The notes: generated by a model not told the origin, from the sequence alone. Shown: positions 47,357-56,967, counted from the stretch's first letter. The stretch: DNA of 64,000 nucleotides from an uncultured Candidatus Saccharibacteria bacterium (GCA_946482285.1 CAMLQK010000002.1:1-64000); one strand, 5' to 3'. Translations and numbers: made by a program.

Positions 47357-47628
47357 TAGGCACGCTCCTTTTGTTCGGCACGCTTAATCGAGCGTACCTG
47401 CATAAAAACAAGCAAAAATGCCAACACAGCGCCAGCAGCAACTCCTGCGACGGTCATCCACGGCGTAGTATCAAGGCTGTGATCAGCCCAAATGCCCAAA
47501 ACCGTACCGCCAATGGTTGGGATAAATAGTCGTGCTGTGGTGTCAGCAACCATCAGAACCATTGATGTTGCGCTTAGAGACCCTTTGGAGGCAGAAGGTG
47601 TAGTCGTCGAATCGGCGGCTTTATTCAT
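47356..47628 (-). CDS. atpI: AtpI/AtpZ-like ATP synthase assembly protein
   Basis: 90 residues with two membrane helices (about 30-46 and 57-78), basic end (MQVRSIKRAEQKERA). First gene of the operon, where AtpI/AtpZ-type proteins that help c-ring assembly or Mg uptake lie. ATG at 47628 is taken; an in-frame start at 47658 has no ribosome site. The atpI versus atpZ label is not settled by sequence. Confidence 0.8.
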   Translation of the reverse strand: MNKAADSTTTPSASKGSLSATSMVLMVADTTARLFIPTIGGTVLGIWADHSLDTTPWMTVAGVAAGAVLAFLLVFMQVRSIKRAEQKERA

Positions 47629-47772
47629 TTCTTGCTCAGAATAACAGATAGTACACAATTACGCAATCAAAAACCGCGCTTTTATGCCAAAAATGCACTA
47701 AATTACTGTTTTTTATACCACCAGGCGCATAAATTAAGCCGAATTTTACATTATTCAACTATACTAAAGGAT

Positions 47773-48072
47773 GTGAAGCGTACAGCAATAATCATAGCCC
47801 TCCTGACATGCACAAGCCTTGTTGTTTTTGAAGCTGTGCGGCTGATAGGCTGGGGACATTCGCCATTCCGCACGTCGGGGCCTTCAATGTCTTTCGAGCA
47901 AATCCAGCTATGGCTTATTACTTACATACTACTAGGAGCTGGGACATTTATAGCAGCAGTATTTCTATTGGTTCGCGACAAGACCCTTGCTGCAATCATC
48001 AGTTTTGCTGGCTTATTACTGCTCGCTTATGGCACATTCTACATTGCATTCAGCTTGGCGTTTGAGCTTTAG
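47773..48072 (+). CDS. small membrane protein (99 aa)
   Basis: GTG start 7 nt after TATACT, with AAAGGAT also upstream. Three hydrophobic helices (about 4-20, 42-62, 70-95) and a short loop GWGHSPFRTSGPSMSFEQ. Divergent from the ATP synthase operon. Unrecognised; its end overlaps the next gene (opposite strand) by 23 bp. Confidence 0.6.
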   Translation: MKRTAIIIALLTCTSLVVFEAVRLIGWGHSPFRTSGPSMSFEQIQLWLITYILLGAGTFIAAVFLLVRDKTLAAIISFAGLLLLAYGTFYIAFSLAFEL

Positions 48073-48733
48073 CGGCTAAATAGGCTAGGTCATCAGGATA
48101 GAATTGTTGGCCTGGGTGCTGCTGCTCCCAGTCGCATTGCAAACCCCATGAATCCATCCGGCGAGGCGACTGGACTTTTGGATTGAGCGCCGCCGCCTGG
48201 AGGCGCACCTGAGCCAAAGCATCGTCCACATTCCTGGACCCGATTGGCTCACCCATCAGAATGTGCTGCCGGTATAGGCTGCCCCAGCGGTCACCATCAA
48301 CCAGAGTGCTCGGGCGTCCATATAAAACATACTGGGCATCTTTCTGAATAATCAGCCGTCCTAACTCATAGGGACTCGCTGCTTTCGGGGAAGTCAAATC
48401 TATGCCAAATTTACTCCACACGCGTGCAAACTCAGACGCATATTCCGATGGGTTATTGGTTCCAAGAATGGTATTCGCCCCGTGTCCGTTGGGCGGTTTT
48501 AGTCGTGGGGAAGGTATAGTCTGTTGATGAGCGGCAATAATATCTGGGAACCGCGCCTCGCCCCAATCACGGACGTACTTATCCCGCAGAAGCAAAAAAA
48601 GCTGCTCCTGAACCGCGTTTTCAGAGCCTTGGGCTACCTTAAAGGACAAGAAAAAGTCTCTTAATAGCACCCGGCCGGCTTGCTGCACGGAAAATGGTTC
48701 TTGTTCTGATAGAGCACATTCTTCCACTAACAA
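48050..48733 (-). CDS. hypothetical protein (227 aa)
   Basis: Soluble, no signal. Contains ENAVQEQLFLLLRDKYVRDWGEARFPDIIAAHQQ and LGRLIIQKDAQYVLYGRPSTLVDGDRWGS. TTG start lies 8 nt after TATGAT on the minus strand (leaderless); GTG at 48727 is possible. It ends in TGA, rare among native genes here. No family recognised. Confidence 0.6.
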   Translation of the reverse strand: MLVEECALSEQEPFSVQQAGRVLLRDFFLSFKVAQGSENAVQEQLFLLLRDKYVRDWGEARFPDIIAAHQQTIPSPRLKPPNGHGANTILGTNNPSEYASEFARVWSKFGIDLTSPKAASPYELGRLIIQKDAQYVLYGRPSTLVDGDRWGSLYRQHILMGEPIGSRNVDDALAQVRLQAAALNPKVQSPRRMDSWGLQCDWEQQHPGQQFYPDDLAYLAAKAQTPS

Positions 48734-48766
48734 CTTACGGTATCATAAAAGTGTTATACTACCTAT

Positions 48767-49015
48767 ATGAACGAAGATGTCATTATATACAGCGCTGATT
48801 GGTGCGCATTTTGTCATGCAGCCAAAGAATACCTAGACAAACTGGGTGTAAAATACGTAGAAAAGAATGTCGAAGAAGACATGGCATACGCCCAAGAAGC
48901 CGTCAAAAAATCCGACCAAATGGGTATTCCCGTCCTCGACATTAGGGGAACAATTATCGTAGGCTTCGACCGTCCCAAGATTGATGGAGCCCTTAAGGCC
49001 AGCCAGCTTTTATAA
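48767..49015 (+). CDS. glutaredoxin
   Basis: 82 residues, one glutaredoxin domain: redox motif ADWCAFCHAAKEYL, then VKYVEKNVEED and the cis-Pro region MGIPVLDIRGTIIVGFD. NrdH/glutaredoxin size. It reduces disulfides, for example in ribonucleotide reductase. TATACT lies 6 nt before the ATG (leaderless). Confidence 0.9.
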   Translation: MNEDVIIYSADWCAFCHAAKEYLDKLGVKYVEKNVEEDMAYAQEAVKKSDQMGIPVLDIRGTIIVGFDRPKIDGALKASQLL

Positions 49016-49094
49016 CTGTGCGAAAAATCACATAGCAAGCGTAAGCATTTCGCGCTATGCTGAAGGTACAGTTTAAAAGCGGAGGACTCAAACG

Positions 49095-49637
49095 ATGCGA
49101 CGAACAGAACTACCAACGTTCTCGGTAACCGAAGCAGCAAATGAAGTGGAGTCAACTGAGCGAGCGAAGCGGCTCGCTTTTTTTGAATCTACCGTCAAAG
49201 AAAATCCGGCAACATTTGGAGCAATTGCACGGAGCTTGATAACAGTCGAATACGCCCTAAAAGCCGCGCAACATCCTGATGTACTGGAGTATGCCAAGCG
49301 GCCAGACTCCCATGCGACATCGACGTTCGAAAGCAGGGCCGTATATGTTATCGGCCAACTGTTACGGTATGACGATGATCTGGAAATACTATTTGACCCG
49401 CTTACTGAGCAGGCAGCCCAGACCAGCATTGGCGTTGCTGAGTCCGAAGGTGAAGCAGTATTGGATTCGGATGTCGTACAAGAACGGGCGTCGGCACGGC
49501 GTATCTTGCGTCTGGGTGCCTACGCTGCTGAGTTTGCTCATGCGAACACACTCAACCGCATCGTAGAGAGCGTGGAAGACCCCTACAGCATCATGCGCGA
49601 GCAAGGCAACGAACAAGAACCGCACCATGCCGCCTAA
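49095..49637 (+). CDS. hypothetical helical protein (180 aa)
   Basis: All-helical, soluble, Glu/Ala-rich (TEAANEVESTERAKRLAFFE ... QERASARRILRLGAYAAEFA). GGAGG ribosome site precedes the ATG by 8 nt. It is followed after 20 bp by the CobO-like gene. No family recognised. Confidence 0.6.
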   Translation: MRRTELPTFSVTEAANEVESTERAKRLAFFESTVKENPATFGAIARSLITVEYALKAAQHPDVLEYAKRPDSHATSTFESRAVYVIGQLLRYDDDLEILFDPLTEQAAQTSIGVAESEGEAVLDSDVVQERASARRILRLGAYAAEFAHANTLNRIVESVEDPYSIMREQGNEQEPHHAA

Positions 49638-49657
49638 GGCCGTAGTATAATGCGGGA

Positions 49658-50227
49658 ATGGCATTTGAGGATTACGAGACAAAACCGTCGGTCGTAGTAG
49701 TGTACACCGGCGAAAGCAAAGGCAAGACAAGCGCGGGTATTGGGCTGATGGCCCGGGCACTGGGCAATCGCTGGAATGTCGCTTTTATACAATTCATCAA
49801 ATATTGGGGCGTTGGCGAGCATGTTTTTATCCGTGACATCATGCCCCTTTTTAAAGATCAACTGTACTTTTATAAGGGCGGCAAGGGTTTTTATAACGCT
49901 GGCGACATAAGTGCCGAGGCAATTACCGAGGACCAGCACAAGCAAGCGGCACGGGAAACATACAGAGAAGCTTATAAGGCGGCCACCAGCGGAGACTTTA
50001 ACCTGGTTATTTGCGATGAAATTAATAACGCGGTCCACGACGGGCTGCTGGATGTGCATGACCTTAAAAAACTCATCTCCGACCGTTCCCCGCACACTAG
50101 CCTGTGTGTTACTGGCCGTAATTTTCCCCAGGAATTGTTAAAGCAAGCTGATATTATGACCAATATGACAAAAGTAAAGCACCACTTTGACGACAAGTTT
50201 CTTGCAAATAAAGGCATAGATTACTAG
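49658..50227 (+). CDS. cobO: CobO-type cob(I)alamin adenosyltransferase-like protein
   Basis: 189 residues. P-loop VYTGESKGKTSAGIGLMARALG at about 16-37, FIQFIKYWGVGEH, FNLVICDEINNAVHDGLL (Walker B like) and LCVTGRNFPQELLKQADIMTNM, the typical CobA/CobO/BtuR sequence. It makes adenosylcobalamin from cobalamin and ATP. No other B12 gene is visible in the window. TATAAT ends 6 nt before the ATG. The next gene starts 2 nt after its stop. Confidence 0.88.
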   Translation: MAFEDYETKPSVVVVYTGESKGKTSAGIGLMARALGNRWNVAFIQFIKYWGVGEHVFIRDIMPLFKDQLYFYKGGKGFYNAGDISAEAITEDQHKQAARETYREAYKAATSGDFNLVICDEINNAVHDGLLDVHDLKKLISDRSPHTSLCVTGRNFPQELLKQADIMTNMTKVKHHFDDKFLANKGIDY

Positions 50228-50229
50228 CA

Positions 50230-51237
50230 GTGGAAGCGCACCCAGGCTCTGATGTATTGTTACCGCGTACCATTTTTGCAGTGCGCAACCCGGCGGCAAC
50301 CCACGCTGCTGCGGCGAATCACCACATCCACCGGCTTATAGCCGAAAACGCCGATGCCGATATGCTAACATTTGAGACTCAAGACGTCAGTCGGGAAGAG
50401 AACAGGCGTTTGTTCGTGCACGGCCTGACAAACGCCTGGCGGAATGGCCATATCGCACCTGATAAGACATGGGTGGTAGTAGCCGGTGGTGATGGCACGC
50501 TTGGCAATATTGCCGAAGCCTTAGTAAACGCCAATGAAGAATTACGCACACTGCCGATATTCCCCATTGGTGTCGGTAATGCAAATGATGTCGCCCATGG
50601 TTTGCATGGCTCGGCAAACTTACGGCGCCTATCGCAACATTATAGTGACATACAGTACAAAAAAGTCAGGCCGCTTGAGTGTACAATTGCCTCTGCCGAC
50701 AACAAACAAACCCACACAGCGCTGGGATACATAAGCTTTGGGGCTTCAGCATTTGCCGCAGAGGCCATAAACACAAAGCGTACAAAGACACCATGGAAAC
50801 AGCTGCCAGGCATTCGGCACTTCCGCGAAGCAGCTATATCCATTGCTGCCCTAAAAGGAGCAGGGACATTTGAACTTGAAGAAACTGATGGACAAGGAAT
50901 TGTGCAGACCAGGCGCATAACCGACCGTCTGTTCGTAAACGGTACGCATATGGCAAAATATTTGCGCTTTCCAGTCGGACTATCAGAGAGCACTTATTTT
51001 ACAACCGATGTCCGGGCACAAACTATAGGCAGCATCGTTACAACGGCAGCCCGTATGGCAAGTGGTAGACAGGGCGGCCGTATCATGCAACCATACGGCA
51101 GTCATGCGTTTACAGCCCTTAGCCCCACAAAACTACAGGTAGACGGCGAGGTGTACGATGTGCCGGAGGGCGCTTCAATATCGGTGTCGCCAGTTGCGGC
51201 CCAAAAGGCACTGACGTTCGCGAGCATTAGCACATAA
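50230..51237 (+). CDS. diacylglycerol-kinase family lipid kinase
   Basis: 335 residues from a GTG. Glycine-rich nucleotide motif VVVAGGDGTLGNIAEAL (about 80) and FPIGVGNANDVA are the DAGK catalytic hallmarks. The C-terminal beta-sandwich part includes VDGEVYDVPEGASISVSP. Members phosphorylate diacylglycerol, undecaprenol or sphingosine-like lipids. Substrate not predictable. Co-transcribed with the CobO-like gene. Confidence 0.85.
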   Translation: MEAHPGSDVLLPRTIFAVRNPAATHAAAANHHIHRLIAENADADMLTFETQDVSREENRRLFVHGLTNAWRNGHIAPDKTWVVVAGGDGTLGNIAEALVNANEELRTLPIFPIGVGNANDVAHGLHGSANLRRLSQHYSDIQYKKVRPLECTIASADNKQTHTALGYISFGASAFAAEAINTKRTKTPWKQLPGIRHFREAAISIAALKGAGTFELEETDGQGIVQTRRITDRLFVNGTHMAKYLRFPVGLSESTYFTTDVRAQTIGSIVTTAARMASGRQGGRIMQPYGSHAFTALSPTKLQVDGEVYDVPEGASISVSPVAAQKALTFASIST

Positions 51238-51279
51238 ATCCTTTTGTTTGCTGGCAGAAGCGCGTATACTGGCAACGAC

Positions 51280-51870
51280 ATGAAATATACATGGCTTCTA
51301 CGCAGAAAAAACCTATCTGTTTCAGGCTTGCTGATTATCGTAGCCATTGCCGCTATACAGGCTACGGGTGCCCTAGACACCCCTAAGGCCACTATCCAGC
51401 AAAAAGCCGTACAGTCACAGCCGGGTTTGTATGAAGTTACGCGATTTACCGACGGTGACACCATAACGGTCAACATGAATGGCGTCCAGGAAAAAGTACG
51501 CATGATTGGCATCGACACCCCTGAAACACATAAACCTAACAGCCCGGTGCAATGTTATGGGCCGGCTGCTTCGGCGTACACTAAAGAACTTATCGGCACC
51601 CAAAAAGTCAGGCTAGAATCTGATCCGCACAGTACCAATCGCGATCGCTATGACAGGCTTTTGCGATATGTGTATCTGCCTGATGGAGCGCTTATTGCTG
51701 AAAAAATTATTCGTAACGGATATGGCTTTGCATATACCCAATTTCCGTTCACTCAAAAAGATGCGTTTATATTGGCCGAAAAAGAGGCAGAGAAGGCGCA
51801 GGCAGGATTATGGGGCAACTGTACAGTCACCGAACAAAGTAATGGGCGCAAACAAACTAATAATCTTTAG
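51280..51870 (+). CDS. secreted/anchored thermonuclease (SNase family)
   Basis: 196 residues. N-terminal helix (about 13-30). SNase domain has VTRFTDGDTITVNMNG, KVRMIGIDTPETHKP and NRDRYDRLLRYVYLPDG with the two catalytic Arg, Glu and Asp. It degrades DNA and RNA outside the cell, useful for nucleotide scavenging by a reduced genome. TATACT ends 9 nt before the ATG. Confidence 0.92.
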   Translation: MKYTWLLRRKNLSVSGLLIIVAIAAIQATGALDTPKATIQQKAVQSQPGLYEVTRFTDGDTITVNMNGVQEKVRMIGIDTPETHKPNSPVQCYGPAASAYTKELIGTQKVRLESDPHSTNRDRYDRLLRYVYLPDGALIAEKIIRNGYGFAYTQFPFTQKDAFILAEKEAEKAQAGLWGNCTVTEQSNGRKQTNNL

Positions 51871-51871
51871 G

Positions 51872-52708
51872 CTACCTACCGCTGCGAATACGGTAATGTG
51901 TAGCTTGCAGGGTTCGGCTGACCAATATAAAGATTACAGCAGGGACCGCCATAAGCACAGCTGTAGCTCCTGTCTTCCACATCGGCAAATAATGCCGTGA
52001 TGCCCGTGCCATCACTCCGTTTTCAACATTGCGCTGCTTGGTTTGCTTGCGCAAGTTCACATACACCTTCAGCTTAGGCCACTGTAAGTATTCACGGCCG
52101 TTGGTGGCGATAATAAGCTTCGGATCATAGACAATAGGCCAATCGTGCGCCCAAAGAGCAAGCGATAGGTCGATGTCCTCATGTGCCTGGGCGTCATCAT
52201 CGCAAAGTCCCGGGGCTACTTGGCTCCACGCGCTGCGGCGCACCGCCATATTGGCGCCCCACAGAGTGGGCAACCTGAAATAGCTGTCACTCGCCCAGTA
52301 ATATACGCGTGACCAGAAGGTTCCGCGCCACGGACCAGTAAAGAAAAGAGCCGCCTCTGCAAAACCGCTCACACCGCCCAGCAAAGGGGAGACAGTAAAC
52401 ATATGTGTCGCTTGAGCAACCCAATCAGGCTGTAGCGTAGCATCGGCGTCAACGCGTGCAATAACATCGCCAGTGGCACGATTGAAGCCTGCGTTACGGG
52501 CGTGGGCACGACCCTGCCGCGGTTCCCGTATAAGGGTTACGAAACTGTACTCCTGTGCTATCGCTGCTGTTTTGTCAGATGAATTATTATCAACCACAAT
52601 AACTTCGGCTGGGGGGGCTATCTGGGATGCGACAGATTCAAGACAGGTACGGATATGGCGCTCTTCGTTGTAAGCTGGTATAACTAAGCTAATACGTAAT
52701 TGATTCAT
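51872..52708 (-). CDS. glycosyltransferase family 2 with C-terminal membrane helix
   Basis: 278 residues. GT-A fold: LRISLVIPAYNEERHIRTCL, VIVVDNNSSDKT, then DVIARVDADATLQPDW with the D-x-D metal site. A hydrophobic helix near residues 247-266 suggests membrane attachment. It transfers sugars onto lipid or protein carriers. Only 25 bp separate its ATG from the divergent next gene, so promoters must overlap coding DNA. Confidence 0.9.
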   Translation of the reverse strand: MNQLRISLVIPAYNEERHIRTCLESVASQIAPPAEVIVVDNNSSDKTAAIAQEYSFVTLIREPRQGRAHARNAGFNRATGDVIARVDADATLQPDWVAQATHMFTVSPLLGGVSGFAEAALFFTGPWRGTFWSRVYYWASDSYFRLPTLWGANMAVRRSAWSQVAPGLCDDDAQAHEDIDLSLALWAHDWPIVYDPKLIIATNGREYLQWPKLKVYVNLRKQTKQRNVENGVMARASRHYLPMWKTGATAVLMAVPAVIFILVSRTLQATHYRIRSGR

Positions 52709-52733
52709 TGGTTTATTAGAACTATTTTATTGC

Positions 52734-53837
52734 ATGAAGCAGCTGTTGTCACATTACTACCGTAAGCTTTGGGTAAGCTTGAAGTCTTTGCCGAACACCT
52801 TTGGCCAGTTTTGGCGTAAAAATGCCTGGAATAAGCTATTTATAGCAATTTTTGGTGTCGTTCTGATTATTTTCAGTGGCATGTACGGCATTGCCCAGTG
52901 GTACATCGCCAGCCAGAAACAACAGCCACTGCGAATGGGTACAACGTTTATTCCTGCATATGCCGAAAGCCTGGGACTGGAACCTAAACAAACCATGGAC
53001 GCGTTGTTAACTGATCTGGATGTTAAACACCTGCGGCTTGTAAGTTACTGGGACCAATTAGAACCAAGCCCAGGCACTTATGATTTCAGCCTCCTGGACT
53101 GGCAGTTCGAGAAAGCTGAACAACACGACGCAAAGGTATCACTTGCAATTGGCCTACGGCAACCGCGGTGGCCAGAGTGTCACATGCCCTCATGGGCTAT
53201 TGACCAGACAAAAGACCAATGGCAGCCCAGCCTTGAAGCATTTATCCAAAAAGTCATTGAGCGCTATAAAAACTCGCCGAGTTTGGAAAGCTACCAGCTA
53301 GAAAATGAATACTTCCTAAAGGCGTTCGGTATTTGCCCCGACTTTAGCCGCGACCGGCTTGTACGCGAATACAACCTTGTTAAAAAAGCTGACCCACACC
53401 ACCCAGTCATCATCACCCGCAGCAACAATGCCCAGGGAATTCCATTGGGCCAGCCCCAGCCCGATGTATATGGCATTTCTATTTACAAGCGGGTTTGGAG
53501 CCCTCCGGTCCACAGGTATGTCGAGTATCCATTTCCAGCCTGGTATTATGCATTTTTAGCAGGTACCCAAAAAATTGTGGGCGGTAAAAATATGATCGTC
53601 CACGAATTACAAGCCGAAGCATGGCCGCCAAATGGCCAGAGTATAACTCAGACCAGCCTGTATGAACAAAATAAATCATTTAATGCTGAGCGCTTTGTAA
53701 GCCGTATAGAGTACGGCAAAGCCACCGGTATGCGAGACATATACTTGTGGGGCAGTGAATACTGGTACTACCGACTCGTGCATCAGAATGATCCAAGCCT
53801 ATGGAACGTCGCGAAAGATGCGTTTAAACAGCGTTAG
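52734..53837 (+). CDS. membrane-anchored clan-A glycoside hydrolase-like protein
   Basis: 367 residues. Membrane helix at about 35-58. The barrel region starts LRMGTTFIPAYAESLGLEP and VKHLRLVSYWDQLEPSPGTYDFSLLD. The putative acid/base Glu lies in SYQLENEYFLKAFG, and the putative nucleophile in NMIVHELQAEAWPP. This N-E ... E layout is typical of GH-A (GH5/GH42 like) beta/alpha-barrels acting on beta-glycans. Its active side would face outside. Substrate unknown. Confidence 0.75.
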   Translation: MKQLLSHYYRKLWVSLKSLPNTFGQFWRKNAWNKLFIAIFGVVLIIFSGMYGIAQWYIASQKQQPLRMGTTFIPAYAESLGLEPKQTMDALLTDLDVKHLRLVSYWDQLEPSPGTYDFSLLDWQFEKAEQHDAKVSLAIGLRQPRWPECHMPSWAIDQTKDQWQPSLEAFIQKVIERYKNSPSLESYQLENEYFLKAFGICPDFSRDRLVREYNLVKKADPHHPVIITRSNNAQGIPLGQPQPDVYGISIYKRVWSPPVHRYVEYPFPAWYYAFLAGTQKIVGGKNMIVHELQAEAWPPNGQSITQTSLYEQNKSFNAERFVSRIEYGKATGMRDIYLWGSEYWYYRLVHQNDPSLWNVAKDAFKQR

Positions 53838-54891
53838 CGCGACGCCTGTAGCCCAAGCGCAAAACCTGTGAAACTGCATTTGCAACCCTATCTGGATTGA
53901 ACTGCTCATCGTTGTGGCTTGCGTCGGTCCCCAAACGCAACTCCTTACCATTTTTCGTTGGCGCCTTACGTGAACCAGGTGTTGCGGCTATCTCTTTGGT
54001 AGATATCGGCATCGCCCACTGTAGCTTTTGGCCAGGGTCATCCGATGACATATCTGCAAGATATGGCAGCAGTCGCTTTTCAGCAAGTTTATCAGGAAAA
54101 AGATTATCTTCGGCGTAGCTCATAACGGTCAATCGCCCAATACTGCCCTCCAGAAGATAGCCAAGGCCTACTCGGCGTTTAGCAAGTTCAAATCCTTCCC
54201 GAACGGCACGGGGCAGGTTGGCCAACGCGTGCCGGCGTCCAGCCGCAAACATCTCACCACGCTCGTCATCAAAATCCTTATGCGTCTTAGCTTCTGCATG
54301 TATCATGCGTAAAAAGCGATAGCCAAGGCTCAAGACGTGCTCCCTACCATTCATGCCAGCCGGAGCAAGCATAATCACCTCGCTGTCATTAAAGACGTTT
54401 TGGCTCCTGCGGCCAGCAATTTTGTACATTTCCTCAAAAATAAGACTGCCGTAGCTGTGTGTCACAACATCGACACGGCCGTTTGGTCGTAGCAACCCCT
54501 CATTCTCTAGTACAGACATGACATGTGCCGCCTGTGTATATGTGGCACTTCGCTTGTTCAGCGCATCCTTTAACAGTCCCTTGCGGTTTTGGTCGGGCAG
54601 TATAACTTCATGGCCAGTATGCGCAAGTGTTGCCGCAAAGCTTGCTTTAGCCACAATGCCTTCAGTGAAGCCAGGCACATAAATAACTGGGCGTCCGCCG
54701 ACGCCATCACTACACAAGCGAATATACGGCATTAACTCTGCAGTATCGCCGGGCGCTACGTCATTGAATGGATCACGGATGGGCGCATATTGAACATCGT
54801 TACATTGTCTGGTCAAATCAGGCCGATCGAGGTACCAATCAAGCTGATCTTCAAATGCTGGGCTCAAAAAAGATTGTGCTTCATGGCTCAT
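53824..54891 (-). CDS. alpha/beta hydrolase (lipase-like)
   Basis: 355 residues. Nucleophile elbow VVTHSYGSLIFEEMY gives the catalytic Ser; the oxyanion region is VIYVPGFTEGIVAK; a late His in TDASHNDEQFNPD fits the triad, with an acid possible at SYAEDNLF. ATG 54891 lies 7 nt after TATAGT (leaderless). Ends overlap the glycoside hydrolase gene by 14 bp. Substrate unknown. Confidence 0.8.
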   Translation of the reverse strand: MSHEAQSFLSPAFEDQLDWYLDRPDLTRQCNDVQYAPIRDPFNDVAPGDTAELMPYIRLCSDGVGGRPVIYVPGFTEGIVAKASFAATLAHTGHEVILPDQNRKGLLKDALNKRSATYTQAAHVMSVLENEGLLRPNGRVDVVTHSYGSLIFEEMYKIAGRRSQNVFNDSEVIMLAPAGMNGREHVLSLGYRFLRMIHAEAKTHKDFDDERGEMFAAGRRHALANLPRAVREGFELAKRRVGLGYLLEGSIGRLTVMSYAEDNLFPDKLAEKRLLPYLADMSSDDPGQKLQWAMPISTKEIAATPGSRKAPTKNGKELRLGTDASHNDEQFNPDRVANAVSQVLRLGYRRRANAV

Positions 54892-54956
54892 GCCGCACAC
54901 TATACCGTCTTTTGAATTGCCGTTCAATCTGTTGTTCGATACAATAACAGATAAAT

Positions 54957-55409
54957 ATGAAGAAAAAGCAGGCTCAGACCAAGCAGATAACTAACCGCCG
55001 CGCTCGCCACGACTACGAGCTTGGTGATAGCCTAGTGGCAGGTATTCAACTTACGGGGGCCGAAACAAAAGCCTTGCGTATGGGCCATGGACAGCTGCGT
55101 GGCGCATATGTAACAGTGAAGGATGGGGAGTTGTGGTTGCTGAACGCCACCATAAGTGGCAGCAGCGGCATCCCCATCACAGAGCAGCAGCAGGTACGTA
55201 CGCGCAAACTACTGCTAAAGAAGCGGGAAATTGAGGCGCTACTGGAAGCCAAGCAGCAGGGTCGAACCATCGTGCCGCTCGAAATACTGACACATGGCCG
55301 ATACATCAAAGTACGAATTGCGGTCGGCAGGGGTAAAAAGAATTACGACAAACGTCAAGCGCTCAAAAAACGCGATGAAGAGCGCCGTATCCGCACAATT
55401 ACGAATTAA
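54957..55409 (+). CDS. smpB: SsrA-binding protein
   Basis: 150 residues. NRRARHDYELGDSLVAGIQLTGAETKALRMG and the C-terminal RGKKNYDKRQALKKRDEERR are the SmpB signature. It binds tmRNA and starts trans-translation to rescue stalled ribosomes. TACAAT lies 11 nt before the ATG, in the short gap with the divergent hydrolase. Confidence 0.97.
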   Translation: MKKKQAQTKQITNRRARHDYELGDSLVAGIQLTGAETKALRMGHGQLRGAYVTVKDGELWLLNATISGSSGIPITEQQQVRTRKLLLKKREIEALLEAKQQGRTIVPLEILTHGRYIKVRIAVGRGKKNYDKRQALKKRDEERRIRTITN

Positions 55410-55509
55410 AAATTGATTATCTGCAAGCATTTCAACGGCAGCACGGCCACGGGCGCACTTACGTTACGGCCAATACTATGGTTAAATAGATGTGTTAGTC
55501 GAGCTTCGC

Positions 55510-56799
55510 ATGAAGATAGCAATGATGGTTCGCGGCTACCTCGCAGCGCCGCGACCTAAAGATATTATTTATGCTCCGGTTGACCTAGCCATCGCTATTA
55601 GCGAAGGATTAGTCAAACGTGGGCATGCCGTCGATTTTTATGGCCCCTTAGGGACCAAGCTGGACGCTGGAGTACATACGCGCAACCTTCGCCCCTTGAT
55701 CAGGGATCAATCAGAAATGCGTGAGTTGTTTGGCGATATAGCACGCATGTCGCACTATATTCCGGAATTATGGGACCGTTGGCTATCCAATGAGATGTTT
55801 CGCAAAGCCAAAAAGGGCGAATACGACCTTTTGCATTTTCACCATCCGGAAGTTGCCTTACCAGATGCCATTCGCAACAAAGATATTCCTGTAGTATACA
55901 CATTGCACGATCCAACATTTCCTTGGTACAAGGAAATATACGAACTATACAACAGCTCTAACCAGCACTTTATTTCGATCTCTAACAACCAACGGCGCGA
56001 CGCACCAGACCTCAACTACGCTCGGACTGCCTACAATGGTATTAACATTGAACACTTTCCGTTTTCAAACCAGCCAGAAGATTACCTGCTGATCGCTGGC
56101 CGTATTGTGCCAGAAAAGGGCTTTAAAGAGGCGATCCAGGTCGCTAAGCAAACTAATAGCCGCTTGCTGATCATAGGGCCAGTATATCCAGACACCCAGG
56201 GCTACTTTGACCAGTACATCAAGCCGCACCTGAGCGACCAAATCTTGTATCTTGGTTTTGTCGAGAATGACCAGATGTGGCGCTATTACCAAAAAGCGAA
56301 GGCGTTCCTAACTCCTGTGCAGTGGGAAGAGCCATTCGGCCTGACAACCATTGAAGCCATGGCCTGCGGCACGCCAACTATTTCGCTACGCCGTGGGGCT
56401 GCCCCAGAAATCATCCAACACGGCAAGACAGGCTTTGTTGTAGACAGCATTGCCGAAATGGCGGCAGCTGTCGAGAAGATAGGTACTATCAAGCGTGAAG
56501 ACTGCCGGGACCATGCGATCGCTACGTTCTCGCACGAAAAAATGGTAGATGCCTACGAAGATGCCTTTACAAAAATCCTGCGCAAACACCGCAAAGCGCA
56601 AACGCCGACCGAGCGCGGTAAAGTTATCGCCAAAAAGCTTAAGCAATCGTTGCCCAAGAAAATACAGAAAGCTTTTCCAGCCAAGACCACAGGCCTCCAC
56701 AAAAAGAGTGAACAACTGGGCATGGAGTTTAAGGAGCTAGTCAAGGAAATCGCCCACCCCAAAAAAGCCGACAAGCACCCCGAGAAACCAGCCAAGTAG
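55510..56799 (+). CDS. glycosyltransferase family 4 (GT-B)
   Basis: 429 residues. N-terminal donor-independent domain (KIAMMVRGYLAAPRPKDIIYAPVDL), then nucleotide-sugar domain: YLLIAGRIVPEKGFKEAI, AFLTPVQWEEPFGLTTIEAMACGTPTISL with the E-x7-E motif. C-terminal about 75 residues are Lys-rich and helical, a likely membrane or protein contact. ATG 55510 preferred; 55492 GTG possible. It builds surface polysaccharide or glycolipid. Confidence 0.9.
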   Translation: MKIAMMVRGYLAAPRPKDIIYAPVDLAIAISEGLVKRGHAVDFYGPLGTKLDAGVHTRNLRPLIRDQSEMRELFGDIARMSHYIPELWDRWLSNEMFRKAKKGEYDLLHFHHPEVALPDAIRNKDIPVVYTLHDPTFPWYKEIYELYNSSNQHFISISNNQRRDAPDLNYARTAYNGINIEHFPFSNQPEDYLLIAGRIVPEKGFKEAIQVAKQTNSRLLIIGPVYPDTQGYFDQYIKPHLSDQILYLGFVENDQMWRYYQKAKAFLTPVQWEEPFGLTTIEAMACGTPTISLRRGAAPEIIQHGKTGFVVDSIAEMAAAVEKIGTIKREDCRDHAIATFSHEKMVDAYEDAFTKILRKHRKAQTPTERGKVIAKKLKQSLPKKIQKAFPAKTTGLHKKSEQLGMEFKELVKEIAHPKKADKHPEKPAK

Positions 56800-56967
56800 T
56801 ATATCGCCGCGAAATATAGCGGCATATATTGTCAAAGAAGGTATTTTCCGCTATAATCACCCTTGTTACATCAGTGTTGGGAATCACCACCAAGACTTGT
56901 ACTTTTGAATATTGGCGAATAACTCCCTGGTTTATTGCCGAGACGCCGTTTGTCTCACAAATAATAT

